Below, piece after piece: positions 1 through 8,604 of a DNA stretch of 64,000 nt. The notes beneath the pieces were generated by a model, which ran no database searches, was not told the DNA's origin, and saw nothing but the letters and a program-made list of their open reading frames with translations. The stretch is taken from positions 1,956,001 to 2,020,000 of the forward strand of contig NZ_CP197471.1 of assembly GCF_052180215.1 (NCBI RefSeq), in the 5' to 3' direction. Position numbers and translations under genes: made by a program. Each line of letters starts with the position of its first letter. Positions within the stretch are counted from its first letter, which is position 1. The stretch is from Pseudoneobacillus sp052180215. Its GTDB lineage: Bacteria > Bacillota > Bacilli > Bacillales > Cytobacillaceae.

Positions 1-222
1 TAAAACAGAAGAGCTAATAGGTAACTTCGCAATTTCTTTGAAGTTTTCAAGGGTATCCTCAAAAACGACTTGTACACTCTTAAAGAATGTTCCGTCGTTT
101 AACTCCATAAATCCAATGGTTTTGGAATCGCGAAGAGTACGGATCCAACCTGAAATTTGAACCGTTTGGTCTTTAAAATTTTCTTGATTTCTGAATAAAT
201 CTTTTACTACAGTCTTAATCAT
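1..222 (-). CDS. asnS: Asparaginyl-tRNA synthetase, N-terminal part (cut by window edge)
   Basis: The first 74 codons are present, reading leftwards off the window. They encode the OB-fold anticodon-binding domain of a class II aminoacyl-tRNA synthetase, with the family pattern SGWIRTLRDSK followed by FMELNDGTFFKSVQVVFED. The enzyme charges tRNA-Asn with asparagine in the cytosol. The start is an ATG at 222 preceded by AAGGAGGC at 228-235. The N-terminus resembles the clostridial-type AsnRS as I remember it rather than the usual Bacillus AsnS. The T-box leader just upstream with an apparent AAC specifier supports the Asn assignment. Confidence 0.85.
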   Translation of the reverse strand, partial: MIKTVVKDLFRNQENFKDQTVQISGWIRTLRDSKTIGFMELNDGTFFKSVQVVFEDTLENFKEIAKLPISSSVL

Positions 223-251
223 AATAAGCCTCCTTATGGTAATTTTTCACA

Positions 252-505
252 ATAAAAAAAGCCTTCTATCCCAGAAAAAGGGACGAAAGACTAACTTCCG
301 CGGTACCACCCAAATTGTCATCCTATGACCAACTTTAAAGCTACTTGCTTACCCCAGTCGATAACGTGCTGGTAACGTCTAAGCCTACTTAAGAAATCTC
401 TTTCGGTTAGAACTCAAAGGTGTTCTTCATTCATGCATCATCACCAGGCTTCCACCATCCCCGGCTCGCTATTGAATATAGCAAAAACTACTTTCCTCAT
501 CAACG
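252..505 (-). promoter_or_regulatory. T-box leader (tRNA-Asn responsive) upstream of asnS
   Basis: On the minus strand the highly conserved T-box core TGGGTGGTACCGCGG lies at about 298-312. It is followed by a terminator hairpin (GTCTTTCGTCCC pairing with GGGATAGAAGGC) and a T-run at about 254-291. The 5' part holds a long structured Stem I; the triplet AAC just before ACCTTTGAGTTC fits the specifier position for asparagine. Uncharged tRNA-Asn should stabilise the antiterminator and allow asnS transcription. The specifier choice is by eye. Confidence 0.9.
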
Positions 506-760
506 ATTTAAAAATATGTAGATTTTTAAAAGGTATTTTTATTGTAATAATTTATCATATAACATAATCCTTTGTCTAGTTGCCCCTATAATAATTCACC
601 TTAATTTCAAATTGTGCAGGTTTTTTAAAAAATTGTTTAATTTGGACTTTGTGCGAATGAATGAAAGGTGCATATATGCAGGTGTGATGTTAATAGTAGC
701 GAATATATATCAATATGTAAAAATGGTTTGGTTTTATCCGATTGACAAGATCAGAAGAAG

Positions 761-1363
761 GTGGAGATGGGTCTGGATCAGATTGAATGTTTAACAGTCC
801 AAGAATATATGGAAAAATTAGCAGCCCCTGATTTTCCGGGACCGGCAAGTGGCAGTGCTGCAGCAACCGTTGCGGCGATGGCAGCAGCATTGCTAGAAAT
901 GTCCTGTAAAGTGACCTTAAGAAAGGGTGGCGAAAATATACCGATATCCTTAAAACAAATAGAAGATGTTCGTAATCAGTGCCTGGCCCTTGCAACAGAA
1001 GACATGAAAACACTCTCAGAGGTAGTAAAGACATCAAAGTCAAAGGCGGATTTTCCGGATGAGTATGAAGAGGCAATGAAGAAGGCAACGGATACATTAG
1101 TTTCTGTTGTGAAAAATAGTGAAATCATTTTAACTGGAGTCGAACAATTCATTCATCTATCAAACAAAAGAGTGTTAGGGGAACTAGCTGGAAGTGCCAA
1201 CATGGCAGAGTCTGCAGCTGCTTCGGCGAAATATGGGGTAAAAGTCAATCTCTCATTGATACAAGATGAATTCTATAAAGAGAATGCATGGGCTATTGTT
1301 CGTGAAAGCTTTCGAAATAGTACTGAAATGAAACAACGAATTGAAAGCATGATTAATAGATAA
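761..1363 (+). CDS. Cyclodeaminase/cyclohydrolase family protein
   Basis: A 200-residue protein matching the formiminotransferase-cyclodeaminase C-terminal domain, PF04961-like. It has the PASGSAAATVAAMAAALLEM glycine/alanine-rich helix near residues 27-46 and a second helical repeat, SANMAESAAASAKYGVKVNLSLI, near 148-170. These stand-alone proteins are usually linked to methenyl-THF or formimino-THF conversion in folate one-carbon metabolism. The length matches single-domain members. The start is GTG at 761 or ATG at 767; an AGAAGAAGGTGG purine stretch sits directly before. No partner gene identifies the substrate, so only the family is secure. Confidence 0.8.
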   Translation: MEMGLDQIECLTVQEYMEKLAAPDFPGPASGSAAATVAAMAAALLEMSCKVTLRKGGENIPISLKQIEDVRNQCLALATEDMKTLSEVVKTSKSKADFPDEYEEAMKKATDTLVSVVKNSEIILTGVEQFIHLSNKRVLGELAGSANMAESAAASAKYGVKVNLSLIQDEFYKENAWAIVRESFRNSTEMKQRIESMINR

Positions 1364-1544
1364 TTAGTGAGATCGCAAAGCGGTCCCTATTAATTTGGTA
1401 ATGTCTTGAAAAAGTAATGAAAGAAGGAAATTACAAATTTAGGAAGAAATAAACCATATTCCTCATATATATTAGATGCCAATGATAAAGTTAGTCGGAA
1501 CAGAATGAAATTTTACCAAAACGCAAAGGTGAGGAGAATTCATT

Positions 1545-2525
1545 ATGAAAGCAATGGTATACGATAAATACGGAACGACTAACGTTCTTAAGTTAAAAGA
1601 TATAGAAATACCTACTCCTAAACAAAATGAGGTATTGGTAAAGATTCATGCTGTTTCTGTGAATTCCTGGGACTGGGACCTCCTTAGAGGTAAACCTTTT
1701 CTGGCTCGTCTTGGGGGTCTTCTAAAACCAAAATATAAAATCCTCGGTGCGGATATAGCTGGAAGGGTTGAAGCAATTGGTTGCGAAGTAAATGATATCT
1801 CCGTAGGGGATGAGGTATTTGGTGACATATCCTGGTGTGGTTGGGGTGGGTTTGCGGAATATGTAACGGTTCATGCAGAGGCATTGACGTTGAAGCCAGC
1901 CAGTATGACATTTGAAGAGGCTGCCGCGATCCCACAAGCGGGAGTTCTAGCTCTGCAAGGACTTCGTGATAAAGGACAGATTCAAGAAGGTAAAAGGGTC
2001 TTAATCAATGGTGCTGGTGGGGGTGTTGGGACCTTCGCCTTGCAAATGGCCAAATTATATGGGGCTGAAGTAACTTGTGTGGACAGTGAGAAAAAATTAG
2101 ATATCCTTATGTCCATCGGTGCAGACCATGTAATTGATTACACTAAGGAAGACTTCACTCAAAGAGGCCAATTTTATGATTTGATTCTCGATGTTGTTGG
2201 AAATCGGTCTATCTTCGACTACAAGCGGGTACTTAATCCTAAAGGAACATATGTGATGATAGGAGGCTCCCTATCTCTAATCTTGCAACTATTGTTGTTG
2301 GGACCCATGATTGATAAGAAAGAAAGCAAGAAGATGGCTATTCTTGTACATAAACCAAACAAACATGACCAAAATTTTTTAAAAGAACTTTTTGTTGCTG
2401 GCAAACTTGTACCTATTATAGATAGAAGAAACTCGTTAAATCAGGTTGCAGAAGCTATTCGTTATCTAGGGGAAGGACACGCGAAAGGAAAGGTAGTTGT
2501 CTGCGTGGAAAAGGATCAGACTTAA
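1545..2525 (+). CDS. Zinc-independent MDR family NAD(P)-dependent oxidoreductase
   Basis: A 326-residue medium-chain dehydrogenase/reductase. The N-terminal GroES-like domain holds GADIAGRVEAIG and VGDEVFGD; the Rossmann domain has the nucleotide motif INGAGGGVGTFALQMAK at about 155-171. The structural zinc cysteines of classical alcohol dehydrogenases are absent, as in quinone-oxidoreductase-type members. The likely reaction is NADPH-dependent reduction of a quinone or enone in the cytosol; the substrate is unknown. The ATG at 1545 has a GAGGAG site 9 bases upstream. It appears monocistronic. Confidence 0.85.
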   Translation: MKAMVYDKYGTTNVLKLKDIEIPTPKQNEVLVKIHAVSVNSWDWDLLRGKPFLARLGGLLKPKYKILGADIAGRVEAIGCEVNDISVGDEVFGDISWCGWGGFAEYVTVHAEALTLKPASMTFEEAAAIPQAGVLALQGLRDKGQIQEGKRVLINGAGGGVGTFALQMAKLYGAEVTCVDSEKKLDILMSIGADHVIDYTKEDFTQRGQFYDLILDVVGNRSIFDYKRVLNPKGTYVMIGGSLSLILQLLLLGPMIDKKESKKMAILVHKPNKHDQNFLKELFVAGKLVPIIDRRNSLNQVAEAIRYLGEGHAKGKVVVCVEKDQT

Positions 2526-2985
2526 ACCATGATTTTGGAGAGTTTATTAAGTGCGGTACCTGTCCAAGCAAAGTGAACTTGTATACTTTTGTACTTTTAC
2601 AAAAGGGGCCTTATCGTATGGAAGCCCCTTATCGTGTAAACGTAGAATAGTTAATCATTTAGAGGCTTTGCTATTTTCGATTCTAGATTTCATGTTTTTA
2701 TTCTGTGATATTAAAACACTGCTGAAAATGGTCGTAGCCACAAGACTTAAAATGGAGAAAAATAGTAGAACTACAAAATTGTTATTACTCAAAAGTAATA
2801 CCTCCCTAATATTGGTAGGTATAGTTTGCTTCAAAACTAAATCTTTATTCTAATTCATATGACGGTAATATTGGTTAAAGATGAACACTGATATTTTAAA
2901 AATGAAGAAATCGCTTATTCAATAAGTGGTCCAAGAGATAAACTTTAGGGATTATTTATATAAAGTGAGAAGGCTGTGAAGGGAA
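2526..2985. other. Intergenic stretch without a convincing gene
   Basis: About 460 bases. A GC-rich hairpin at about 2604-2632 (AAGGGGC pairing with GCCCCTT) could stop transcription of the preceding dehydrogenase, but no T-run follows it. A 100-codon open frame at 2551-2853 has no ribosome site and reads through the hairpin, so I treat it as chance. Confidence 0.5.
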
Positions 2986-3663
2986 TTGAGTGGTTATAAA
3001 GCAATGTTATTTGATTTAGATGATACCCTACTTAATAGGGATATGGCAGTAAATATAATATTTTTAAAGATTTTAGAAAAGTGTTATGAGGATGTTAAAC
3101 ATTCAGCTAGAAACGAAATGCTGCAAAAGTTCAAAGAATATGATAGAAGAGACTATGGTTATAGTGATAAAACAAACGTTTTGGAATCATTTTTTGATGA
3201 ATTTCCCCCAAAATATCGATTGCCCCGCCATGACATTCAAGATTTTTGGAATCATCATTTTCCTCAGTGTTTTTCTATAGACTATAATATAATAACTATC
3301 TTACAAACCATTAAGAGGCATGTTAAAGTTGCGATCATAACAAATGGCTCAACTCAAAGACAAAAAGCTAAAATAATGAACACTAATTTAAATAGTTGTT
3401 TTGAATCAATCATTATTTCTGAAGAAGTGGGATGTAGTAAACCTGACAAACGCATATTTGAATTAGCATTAAATGTGCTCAATGTGCAAGCGGAAGACGC
3501 ATTATTCGTAGGGGATGACTTAGAAAAGGATATTGCTGGTTGTCAAAATGCAAATATAAAGGGGATATGGTTCAATCCTCATATGATCAAGAATGACACC
3601 GAAATAAAACCTTATGCCGAAATCCATTCTTTTGATAGATTACTAGGTTATTTTACATACTAA
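2986..3663 (+). CDS. HAD family hydrolase (YjjG/2-haloacid-like subfamily I)
   Basis: A 225-residue haloacid dehalogenase-fold phosphatase. All four HAD motifs are visible: DLDDTLLNRD (nucleophile Asp near residue 10), ITNGS (motif II), the lysine in SKPDKRIF (motif III) and VGDDLEKD (motif IV). The helical cap between motifs I and II is of C1 type. The likely activity is hydrolysis of a small phosphorylated metabolite such as a nucleotide; the exact substrate cannot be read off. The start is TTG at 2986 after GTGAAGGGA. The next gene begins 53 bases downstream and may be co-transcribed. Confidence 0.85.
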   Translation: MSGYKAMLFDLDDTLLNRDMAVNIIFLKILEKCYEDVKHSARNEMLQKFKEYDRRDYGYSDKTNVLESFFDEFPPKYRLPRHDIQDFWNHHFPQCFSIDYNIITILQTIKRHVKVAIITNGSTQRQKAKIMNTNLNSCFESIIISEEVGCSKPDKRIFELALNVLNVQAEDALFVGDDLEKDIAGCQNANIKGIWFNPHMIKNDTEIKPYAEIHSFDRLLGYFTY

Positions 3664-3716
3664 ATTTTAAAGGGAAGAGTAGAAATCAATTATAAATTTG
3701 GGGGAATGAGAAAAAA

Positions 3717-4337
3717 ATGTCTAATAATGAAATGATAGGTTTGAAAAGTATTCCATTTAGAATGATTGAACAAAAAGAAGAGACAAATAGTATAGTTATT
3801 GTCTTACCTGGTGCAGGATATACCACACAAGCTCCATTGTTACACTTTACAACAGGGTTATTTTACAATAAAGGTTTTGATATATTACATATTAACTATA
3901 CATTTACTAAGGAAGAAATGTCTGCTCTAAATGAAAGGAATTTCGCAAGAGATGTACAACTTGCCATCGCCAACGCCATTAAGGACAAGAAATACAGTCA
4001 TTTTTATGTAGTGGCTAAATCAATCGGAACAAAAGCATTGAGTTATCTGCTCGATCATACCATGTTGAAAGAGGCAAAAGTAGTATGGTTAACTCCCGTT
4101 CTACAAAATGATGACGTATTTCATACAATGGTTAACAGTAATCATAAAGGACTTTGTATTTTTGGAGAAAAAGACAGTACTTGTTTTGTTGTGGAACGCT
4201 TTGAAAAATTAAAAAGTAATCAAAATCTGATATTAAAAGTGGTTGAGGGTGGAAATCACAATTTAGAGCTTGATAGAGATCCAATAAAATCTATTGAGTT
4301 ATTAAAAAGAGTCATTTCTGATATTGATGAGTTTTAG
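3717..4337 (+). CDS. Alpha/beta hydrolase
   Basis: A 206-residue alpha/beta hydrolase-fold protein. The first strand and oxyanion region read VIVLPGAGYTTQAPL near residues 27-41. The nucleophile elbow is VVAKSIGTKA near 102-111, with Ser in an A-x-S-x-G setting. The C-terminal histidine lies in VEGGNHNLE, so a Ser-Asp-His triad is plausible. Small hydrolases of this type act on esters or thioesters; the substrate is not evident. The ATG at 3717 follows GGGGGAATGAG. It lies 53 bases after the HAD gene on the same strand. Confidence 0.75.
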   Translation: MSNNEMIGLKSIPFRMIEQKEETNSIVIVLPGAGYTTQAPLLHFTTGLFYNKGFDILHINYTFTKEEMSALNERNFARDVQLAIANAIKDKKYSHFYVVAKSIGTKALSYLLDHTMLKEAKVVWLTPVLQNDDVFHTMVNSNHKGLCIFGEKDSTCFVVERFEKLKSNQNLILKVVEGGNHNLELDRDPIKSIELLKRVISDIDEF

Positions 4338-4561
4338 AATTAATGCTTCGATTATGAAAATACTTATTCTCTTGTGACTAGATGAAGTCTAGAAACAGAA
4401 GATTGACATCACCTGCCACATTTTCTTAAACGAATTTATGGTTTTAAATTGGTTCAAGTTATTGAACGGGTAATTTTATAATATAGGAACATTTTTTATA
4501 TAGGAGAATAACTTAAGGTATTAAGAAGTGAAATGGGTCTATTCCATAAGGACTGAAAAAT

Positions 4562-5038
4562 ATGACAAAAAAAACAGTAAAACATCGTGTAACTGTTAAT
4601 CAAATTTGTGTAAATAACATTGATACAGCTTCTGGAATTTTTATCGGTACCAATTATGCAAATAATTGGTCCTCACACAGAAAGAGTAATCATGGTTTTG
4701 GCACAGTTAGTAATTCTCTAATTTGTTATAATCAAAGTTTTGTAATAGATAATGATTTAGTTGATACACCGATTAATAATAATTCAGTTTGTTTCATGGA
4801 CCAGTGGCCAAATGTTATAAAAAATGATGTAGGTATAGGTGAAGTTAATATTAATGTTTTGGATGCAAGTTCTGCTTTATCGGTTGGTGAGAATGTATTA
4901 AATGGATGGAGTTCACACAGTAAACGAAATTCAGGTCAAGGAAGATCGGTAGGTGCATTTCAAAATTCCCAAAACACTAACCATGTTTATGATTCAGATG
5001 TAATAGATGCCCAAATCAATAATTACAGTGGATCTTAA
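4562..5038 (+). CDS. Tandem-repeat GerPA/GerPF-like spore protein
   Basis: A 158-residue protein made of two copies of one domain of about 70 residues. Each has a short beta-rich start, then a glycine-asparagine motif (IFIGTNYANNWSSHRKSNHG and LSVGENVLNGWSSHSKRNSG), then a tail ending in D-x-D-x-(I/V)-D-x-x-I-N-N. The layout resembles GerPA/GerPF coat proteins, which help germinants pass the spore coat. No signal peptide or membrane segment is visible. It is followed 33 bases later by a single-domain paralogue. The duplication is clear; the GerP assignment is by resemblance. Confidence 0.65.
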   Translation: MTKKTVKHRVTVNQICVNNIDTASGIFIGTNYANNWSSHRKSNHGFGTVSNSLICYNQSFVIDNDLVDTPINNNSVCFMDQWPNVIKNDVGIGEVNINVLDASSALSVGENVLNGWSSHSKRNSGQGRSVGAFQNSQNTNHVYDSDVIDAQINNYSGS

Positions 5039-5071
5039 ATTTACCTCTAACCTTAAAGAGGAGGGATTTAT

Positions 5072-5317
5072 TTGGCACTAGGTATTGTAGTTGGTGCTAT
5101 AAATGTAAATTCTCAAAATACAAACTCAACAATTTCCGTAGGAGAAAACCAAATGCCGGGTTGGGCTGCACACAGGAAAATAAATAACGGAATAGGCGCA
5201 CAAATGGGAATCTTTTTAACTACTGGGAATGGAGCTTTCATTTTAGACACAGATGCAATTGATGGTCAGATGAACAATGCAAATGTTTCCCCAAGCGCAC
5301 AGAATCAAGCCTTATAA
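5072..5317 (+). CDS. GerPA/GerPF-like spore protein, single domain
   Basis: An 81-residue paralogue of the repeat unit in the preceding gene. It contains ISVGENQMPGWAAHRKINNG in the middle and DTDAIDGQMNN near the C-terminus, the same two signatures in the same order. The start is TTG at 5072 with GAGGAGG just upstream at 5058-5064. It probably shares a transcript with the upstream gene, and a strong hairpin at 5437-5483 closes the unit. By analogy with GerPF it would be a small coat-associated protein; this is inference. Confidence 0.65.
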   Translation: MALGIVVGAINVNSQNTNSTISVGENQMPGWAAHRKINNGIGAQMGIFLTTGNGAFILDTDAIDGQMNNANVSPSAQNQAL

Positions 5318-5436
5318 CCTTTATTAACAAAAACTACAATTTACCCGTTTTAAGTTAATCCATTAATTCATGCTATTTGACTTGAAATTGGTAATAAACT
5401 CTAACACTTCATTTCTAAATTTATATTTTACTATTA

Positions 5437-5483
5437 AAACAGGTATCAAATTAATCATCATTGGTTAATGATACCTGTTTTTG
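5437..5483 (+). terminator. Rho-independent terminator
   Basis: The arms AAACAGGTATCA and TGATACCTGTTT are complementary and are followed by TTTTG. It separates the first GerP-like pair from the Hsp20-led unit. Confidence 0.75.
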
Positions 5484-5656
5484 TATATAAAAGCTTGAAT
5501 GATAGTCACATTATTAACTATTTCCTCTTATATCTTAATTATTGCATGATGTCTTTATTTCAACATATATATATATATTGGTAGGATGAAAAATTAGGGA
5601 TTTACATAAGTTTATGAATATACCAAGTAGAGTCTGCCAAAAGGGGGAGATACATA

Positions 5657-6043
5657 TTGGGTAAACAGAAATTCCATTCTAATGTTAAAAAAATGTTAGG
5701 GAACAGTTTCTCAAGTCTTTTATCTGAAATATCTCCTTTCGTTTGTCCCAGAATGGATGTATTTAGTAACGGTGACACTTTCTTTATTTTAGCTGATATT
5801 GCTGGAATAAATCCGCAAAATCTCTCTGTAAAATTAAAGAAAAACATTTTGTATATTGAAGGTAACATTGAAGATGGGTATTTTAAAGAAAAATCAGAGA
5901 TATTTCTTCTTGAACGATTTTATGGAACCTTTCAAAGAAAGGTGTTAGTTCCTAATAATTGTTTGTTAAATCGAATACAAACTGTTTATGAAAACGGTAT
6001 TTTATTGATACTAATTCCTTGTGAAAAAAATAATCAAAACTAA
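5657..6043 (+). CDS. Hsp20/alpha-crystallin family protein (spore-cluster type)
   Basis: A 128-residue small heat-shock-like protein. The alpha-crystallin core runs from about residue 30 (MDVFSNGDTFFILADIAGIN) through LSVKLKKNILYIEGNI to the closing strand ENGILLILIPCEK. The family motif A-x-x-x-n-G-v-L is present only in degenerate form as YENGILLI. Bacillus CotM and CotP are Hsp20-fold coat proteins, so a structural spore role is as likely as chaperoning. The TTG start at 5657 follows AAGGGGGAGA. It heads a run of four closely spaced genes with GerP-like proteins. Confidence 0.75.
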   Translation: MGKQKFHSNVKKMLGNSFSSLLSEISPFVCPRMDVFSNGDTFFILADIAGINPQNLSVKLKKNILYIEGNIEDGYFKEKSEIFLLERFYGTFQRKVLVPNNCLLNRIQTVYENGILLILIPCEKNNQN

Positions 6044-6078
6044 AGGCTAAAATCTAAAAGTAATTTTGGAGGGAAGTC

Positions 6079-6273
6079 ATGACTCTTATTAGATATGATC
6101 ACTTAAAAATAAATAAAATATTTTCCTCATCGGGATTATTTGTTGGAACTAATATGCAGAATGGAAGAGTTAACACAAATATAATCAATGAGGGGTTCGG
6201 TTCCATTAAAGGGAAAAATAGTAAAGTGCAAAATAACAATAGCATTTTTCAAAGTAATAAAACCAGTCATTAG
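6079..6273 (+). CDS. Short GerP-like spore protein
   Basis: 64 residues. The segment LFVGTNMQNGRVNTNIINEG then FGSIKG aligns with the glycine/asparagine signature of the neighbouring GerPA/GerPF-like proteins, but the tryptophan, histidine and the C-terminal D-x-D motif are missing. It is therefore a divergent or shortened member. The ATG at 6079 has GGAGGGAAG upstream, and it lies 35 bases after the Hsp20 gene. Its function is inferred only from context. Confidence 0.6.
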   Translation: MTLIRYDHLKINKIFSSSGLFVGTNMQNGRVNTNIINEGFGSIKGKNSKVQNNNSIFQSNKTSH

Positions 6274-6306
6274 ATATTTTGGATCTTTAAAAAGGATTTG
6301 AGTTGG

Positions 6307-6666
6307 ATGAAAGCTGACGAACTAATTGAGGGAATTGAAAATTTAATAAAAAAAGTAAATTTTCTTGAGAAATCTTTGGAAGAAAACAATAAACCACCTA
6401 TAAATATCCAAATAGACATTAAAGAGATTCATTTAAAAGAGTTAAACTTAGAAGAACTAGCTTTTTATCTTGGAAAACTAGATATAAAAGATTTAAGCGG
6501 AATGTTAAACCTGGGAAATACTATATCGCCAAATGTCCAAACAAAAATTAAAACAGGCGAGCAAAATTCCCAAGACGATTCCATATTAAATGAAAAAGAA
6601 TTAAATGAAATCGAAGAAATTCAAGTGAAAGTTAATGGGAAGCATATGCCTTTTTCAATTCTTTAG
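6307..6666 (+). CDS. GerPC-like spore protein
   Basis: 119 residues. An N-terminal coiled coil (LIEGIENLIKKVNFLEKSLE, about residues 4-23) is followed by a hydrophobic alternating stretch ending in the pattern LDIKDLSGMLNLG. This matches the organisation of GerPC: a coiled coil, then a short beta segment with L-x-G-x-L-N-I-G. The tail is acidic. ATG 6307 is preferred over TTG 6298 because AAAGGA at 6291-6296 is too close to the TTG. It sits between two GerP-like genes, which supports a role in the same assembly. Confidence 0.55.
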   Translation: MKADELIEGIENLIKKVNFLEKSLEENNKPPINIQIDIKEIHLKELNLEELAFYLGKLDIKDLSGMLNLGNTISPNVQTKIKTGEQNSQDDSILNEKELNEIEEIQVKVNGKHMPFSIL

Positions 6667-6683
6667 GGAGAGGAGGTTTTATA

Positions 6684-7028
6684 TTGAATAGATTTTCCCC
6701 ATCTTTTTTTATAGGTTCGATTTCAATTGGAACAGTTGAAGGTGCATCTTGTGTAAATCTGGGAAACAATCTTCCAAGCGGTTTCACCAATTTCAAGAAA
6801 CATAATCAAGGGTTCGGCAACATATCAGGTGATCATACAAATGTACATGATATATTAGCTTCTTTAGAAGAAAACGACTCCGATGATATGTTTCGTAATG
6901 AATTGGGTAATGAAACAGATTTTAGTGATATAAGCCAAATCGCCCAAGATCTAATGATGAACAATGATTTAGATATTAAAGAACAGAACCATTCTGAAAA
7001 CGAAACTAATGGTTTTGAGAATGATTAG
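6684..7028 (+). CDS. GerP-like protein with acidic C-terminal extension
   Basis: 114 residues. The N-terminal half carries VNLGNNLPSGFTNFKKHNQG followed by FGNISG, homologous to the other GerP-like proteins of the cluster. The C-terminal half is a low-complexity Asp/Glu/Asn-rich tail not seen in the paralogues. The TTG start at 6684 has a strong GAGGAGG at 6670-6676. It is the last gene of the Hsp20-led unit, 17 bases after the GerPC-like gene. The acidic tail might bind cations or another coat protein; that is a guess. Confidence 0.6.
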   Translation: MNRFSPSFFIGSISIGTVEGASCVNLGNNLPSGFTNFKKHNQGFGNISGDHTNVHDILASLEENDSDDMFRNELGNETDFSDISQIAQDLMMNNDLDIKEQNHSENETNGFEND

Positions 7029-7138
7029 TTCTGTTCATTAGTAGGGCGGAGAAAACAGTAATAGAGTGGATGTTAAATAAGTACACAAACCACATTTCAA
7101 AGAGACAATGGCAAAGTGAAATCGGAGTTTAAACAACT

Positions 7139-8392
7139 TTACTCCATAATACTAGGAATAGATAGCACTATTACAGTCCCAATTCCTTCTTGGCTATTAA
7201 TATAAATTTGCCCATTCATTTGCTCAATGACCTTAAAAACAACCATCATTCCTAGCCCAGTACCATTACTATCCATAGTAAAAAAAGGTTCACCTAATCT
7301 ATCCATAATTTCCTTACTCATTCCTATCCCATTATCTTTAATATGAATAAGGCATTCATTATTCTTTAAGTAGCTATTAATCACAATTTCCCCACCGTTT
7401 GGCAATGCATCAATACTATTTTGGAGTATATTCACTAAAGTTTGAACAAATTTAGAATGGTTTCCTTTCACATAACCATTATCGAGAAGTTCATCTTTAA
7501 TAATAATAGAACCTTGATCAGCAAGTGGACGGATAATGTTTAAGGCTTCATTAATCAATTTATTTACATGTATTTCTTGTAATGAATCTGGATAAGGACT
7601 TGCAAATGTGAGGTAATCTGAAACAACACGATTAATTTTATCTGTTTCATCTAAGACCAATTGATAGAAATCTTGTTTAGTATCAATTGGTAATGAGTCA
7701 TCATCCTTAAGAAATTGAACCACACCTCTCACAGTAGTTAAAGGATTTTTGATTTCATGGTTAACGGATGCTGCTAAGTGACTGACTGTTTCAAGACGTA
7801 CCGATTCGAAAATTTTCATGCGAATAAAGTAATTTTTACTAATGGCTTCAATTGAAAAACTAACTAAAATGATACCAAGTAAGTTTATCGTGACATATTC
7901 GATTAAAACATTGCTATCAATGGATTGATTGGCTATTTTTGAAATAATCCATAAAACTAATAAAGAGAATAAAAAATTAATACCTGCACTTAGGAGGACT
8001 TTTTTTAATTTAGCTAACTTAAAGTAGAATTCTCTAATGAATACACTACAAAAATATAGTAGAAAAGTAGTCAATACGGTACCAAATACCCCATTGCCCC
8101 CTTGAACTTGTCTGATAAATATCGTTTCAAATGATAGAAGGAGACCAACTATAGGACCCCCATATAGAGTTCCAAACCAAAGAGGAATTCTTCTTAAATC
8201 AAAATGGATCCTTTTTTCTTGATACTCAGAAAAAACCATGCATAACAAGATTGCAAGACCCGAAGTTATAAATACAGAATATTTTTTTATAAAGGTATTA
8301 TTTGGTTTACTTTCTATCCATAATTGGTGAATAGTTAATGTACTTAAGATAATTAATAAATTAAGAATTAAATTACTTGCTCCACTAATCAT
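7139..8392 (-). CDS. Membrane sensor histidine kinase, KinB-like (sporulation type)
   Basis: 417 residues. About six hydrophobic segments occupy residues 5-185, with almost no extracellular domain, as in KinB. The cytoplasmic kinase follows: H-box SVNHEIKNPLTTVRG with the phosphorylated His near 211, N-box NILQNSIDALPNGG, G1 DNGIGM, F-box PFFT and G2 GTGLGM. No response regulator is adjacent, which fits an orphan kinase feeding the Spo0F phosphorelay. ATG 8392 follows TAGGAGAA. The neighbouring spore genes support a sporulation role; the signal sensed is unknown. Confidence 0.8.
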   Translation of the reverse strand: MISGASNLILNLLIILSTLTIHQLWIESKPNNTFIKKYSVFITSGLAILLCMVFSEYQEKRIHFDLRRIPLWFGTLYGGPIVGLLLSFETIFIRQVQGGNGVFGTVLTTFLLYFCSVFIREFYFKLAKLKKVLLSAGINFLFSLLVLWIISKIANQSIDSNVLIEYVTINLLGIILVSFSIEAISKNYFIRMKIFESVRLETVSHLAASVNHEIKNPLTTVRGVVQFLKDDDSLPIDTKQDFYQLVLDETDKINRVVSDYLTFASPYPDSLQEIHVNKLINEALNIIRPLADQGSIIIKDELLDNGYVKGNHSKFVQTLVNILQNSIDALPNGGEIVINSYLKNNECLIHIKDNGIGMSKEIMDRLGEPFFTMDSNGTGLGMMVVFKVIEQMNGQIYINSQEGIGTVIVLSIPSIME

Positions 8393-8604
8393 CGTATTCT
8401 CCTAGTTATCTTATTTAAACAATTGAAACAAAACGTCTATAAACAGTAAAAAACCAAGAACATAACCGTTCAAGGTTGTTCTTGGAGAAATAAAGGAATG
8501 AAATTACCAAGTAGATTTGTCAATGAGTAATTTTTTCCAATCGAATAATTTATAGATTAACACTAAGTTTCTTATCTTTCAATAACCGAAATAAAAAAAT
8601 GGGA

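Noticed and set aside
612..794. 60-codon open frame upstream of the cyclodeaminase
   Set aside because: It overlaps the next gene's ribosome site and start, has no ribosome site of its own, and encodes an unlikely composition.
2551..2853. 100-codon plus-strand open frame
   Set aside because: No ribosome site, reads through a hairpin, and the protein is not like any family.
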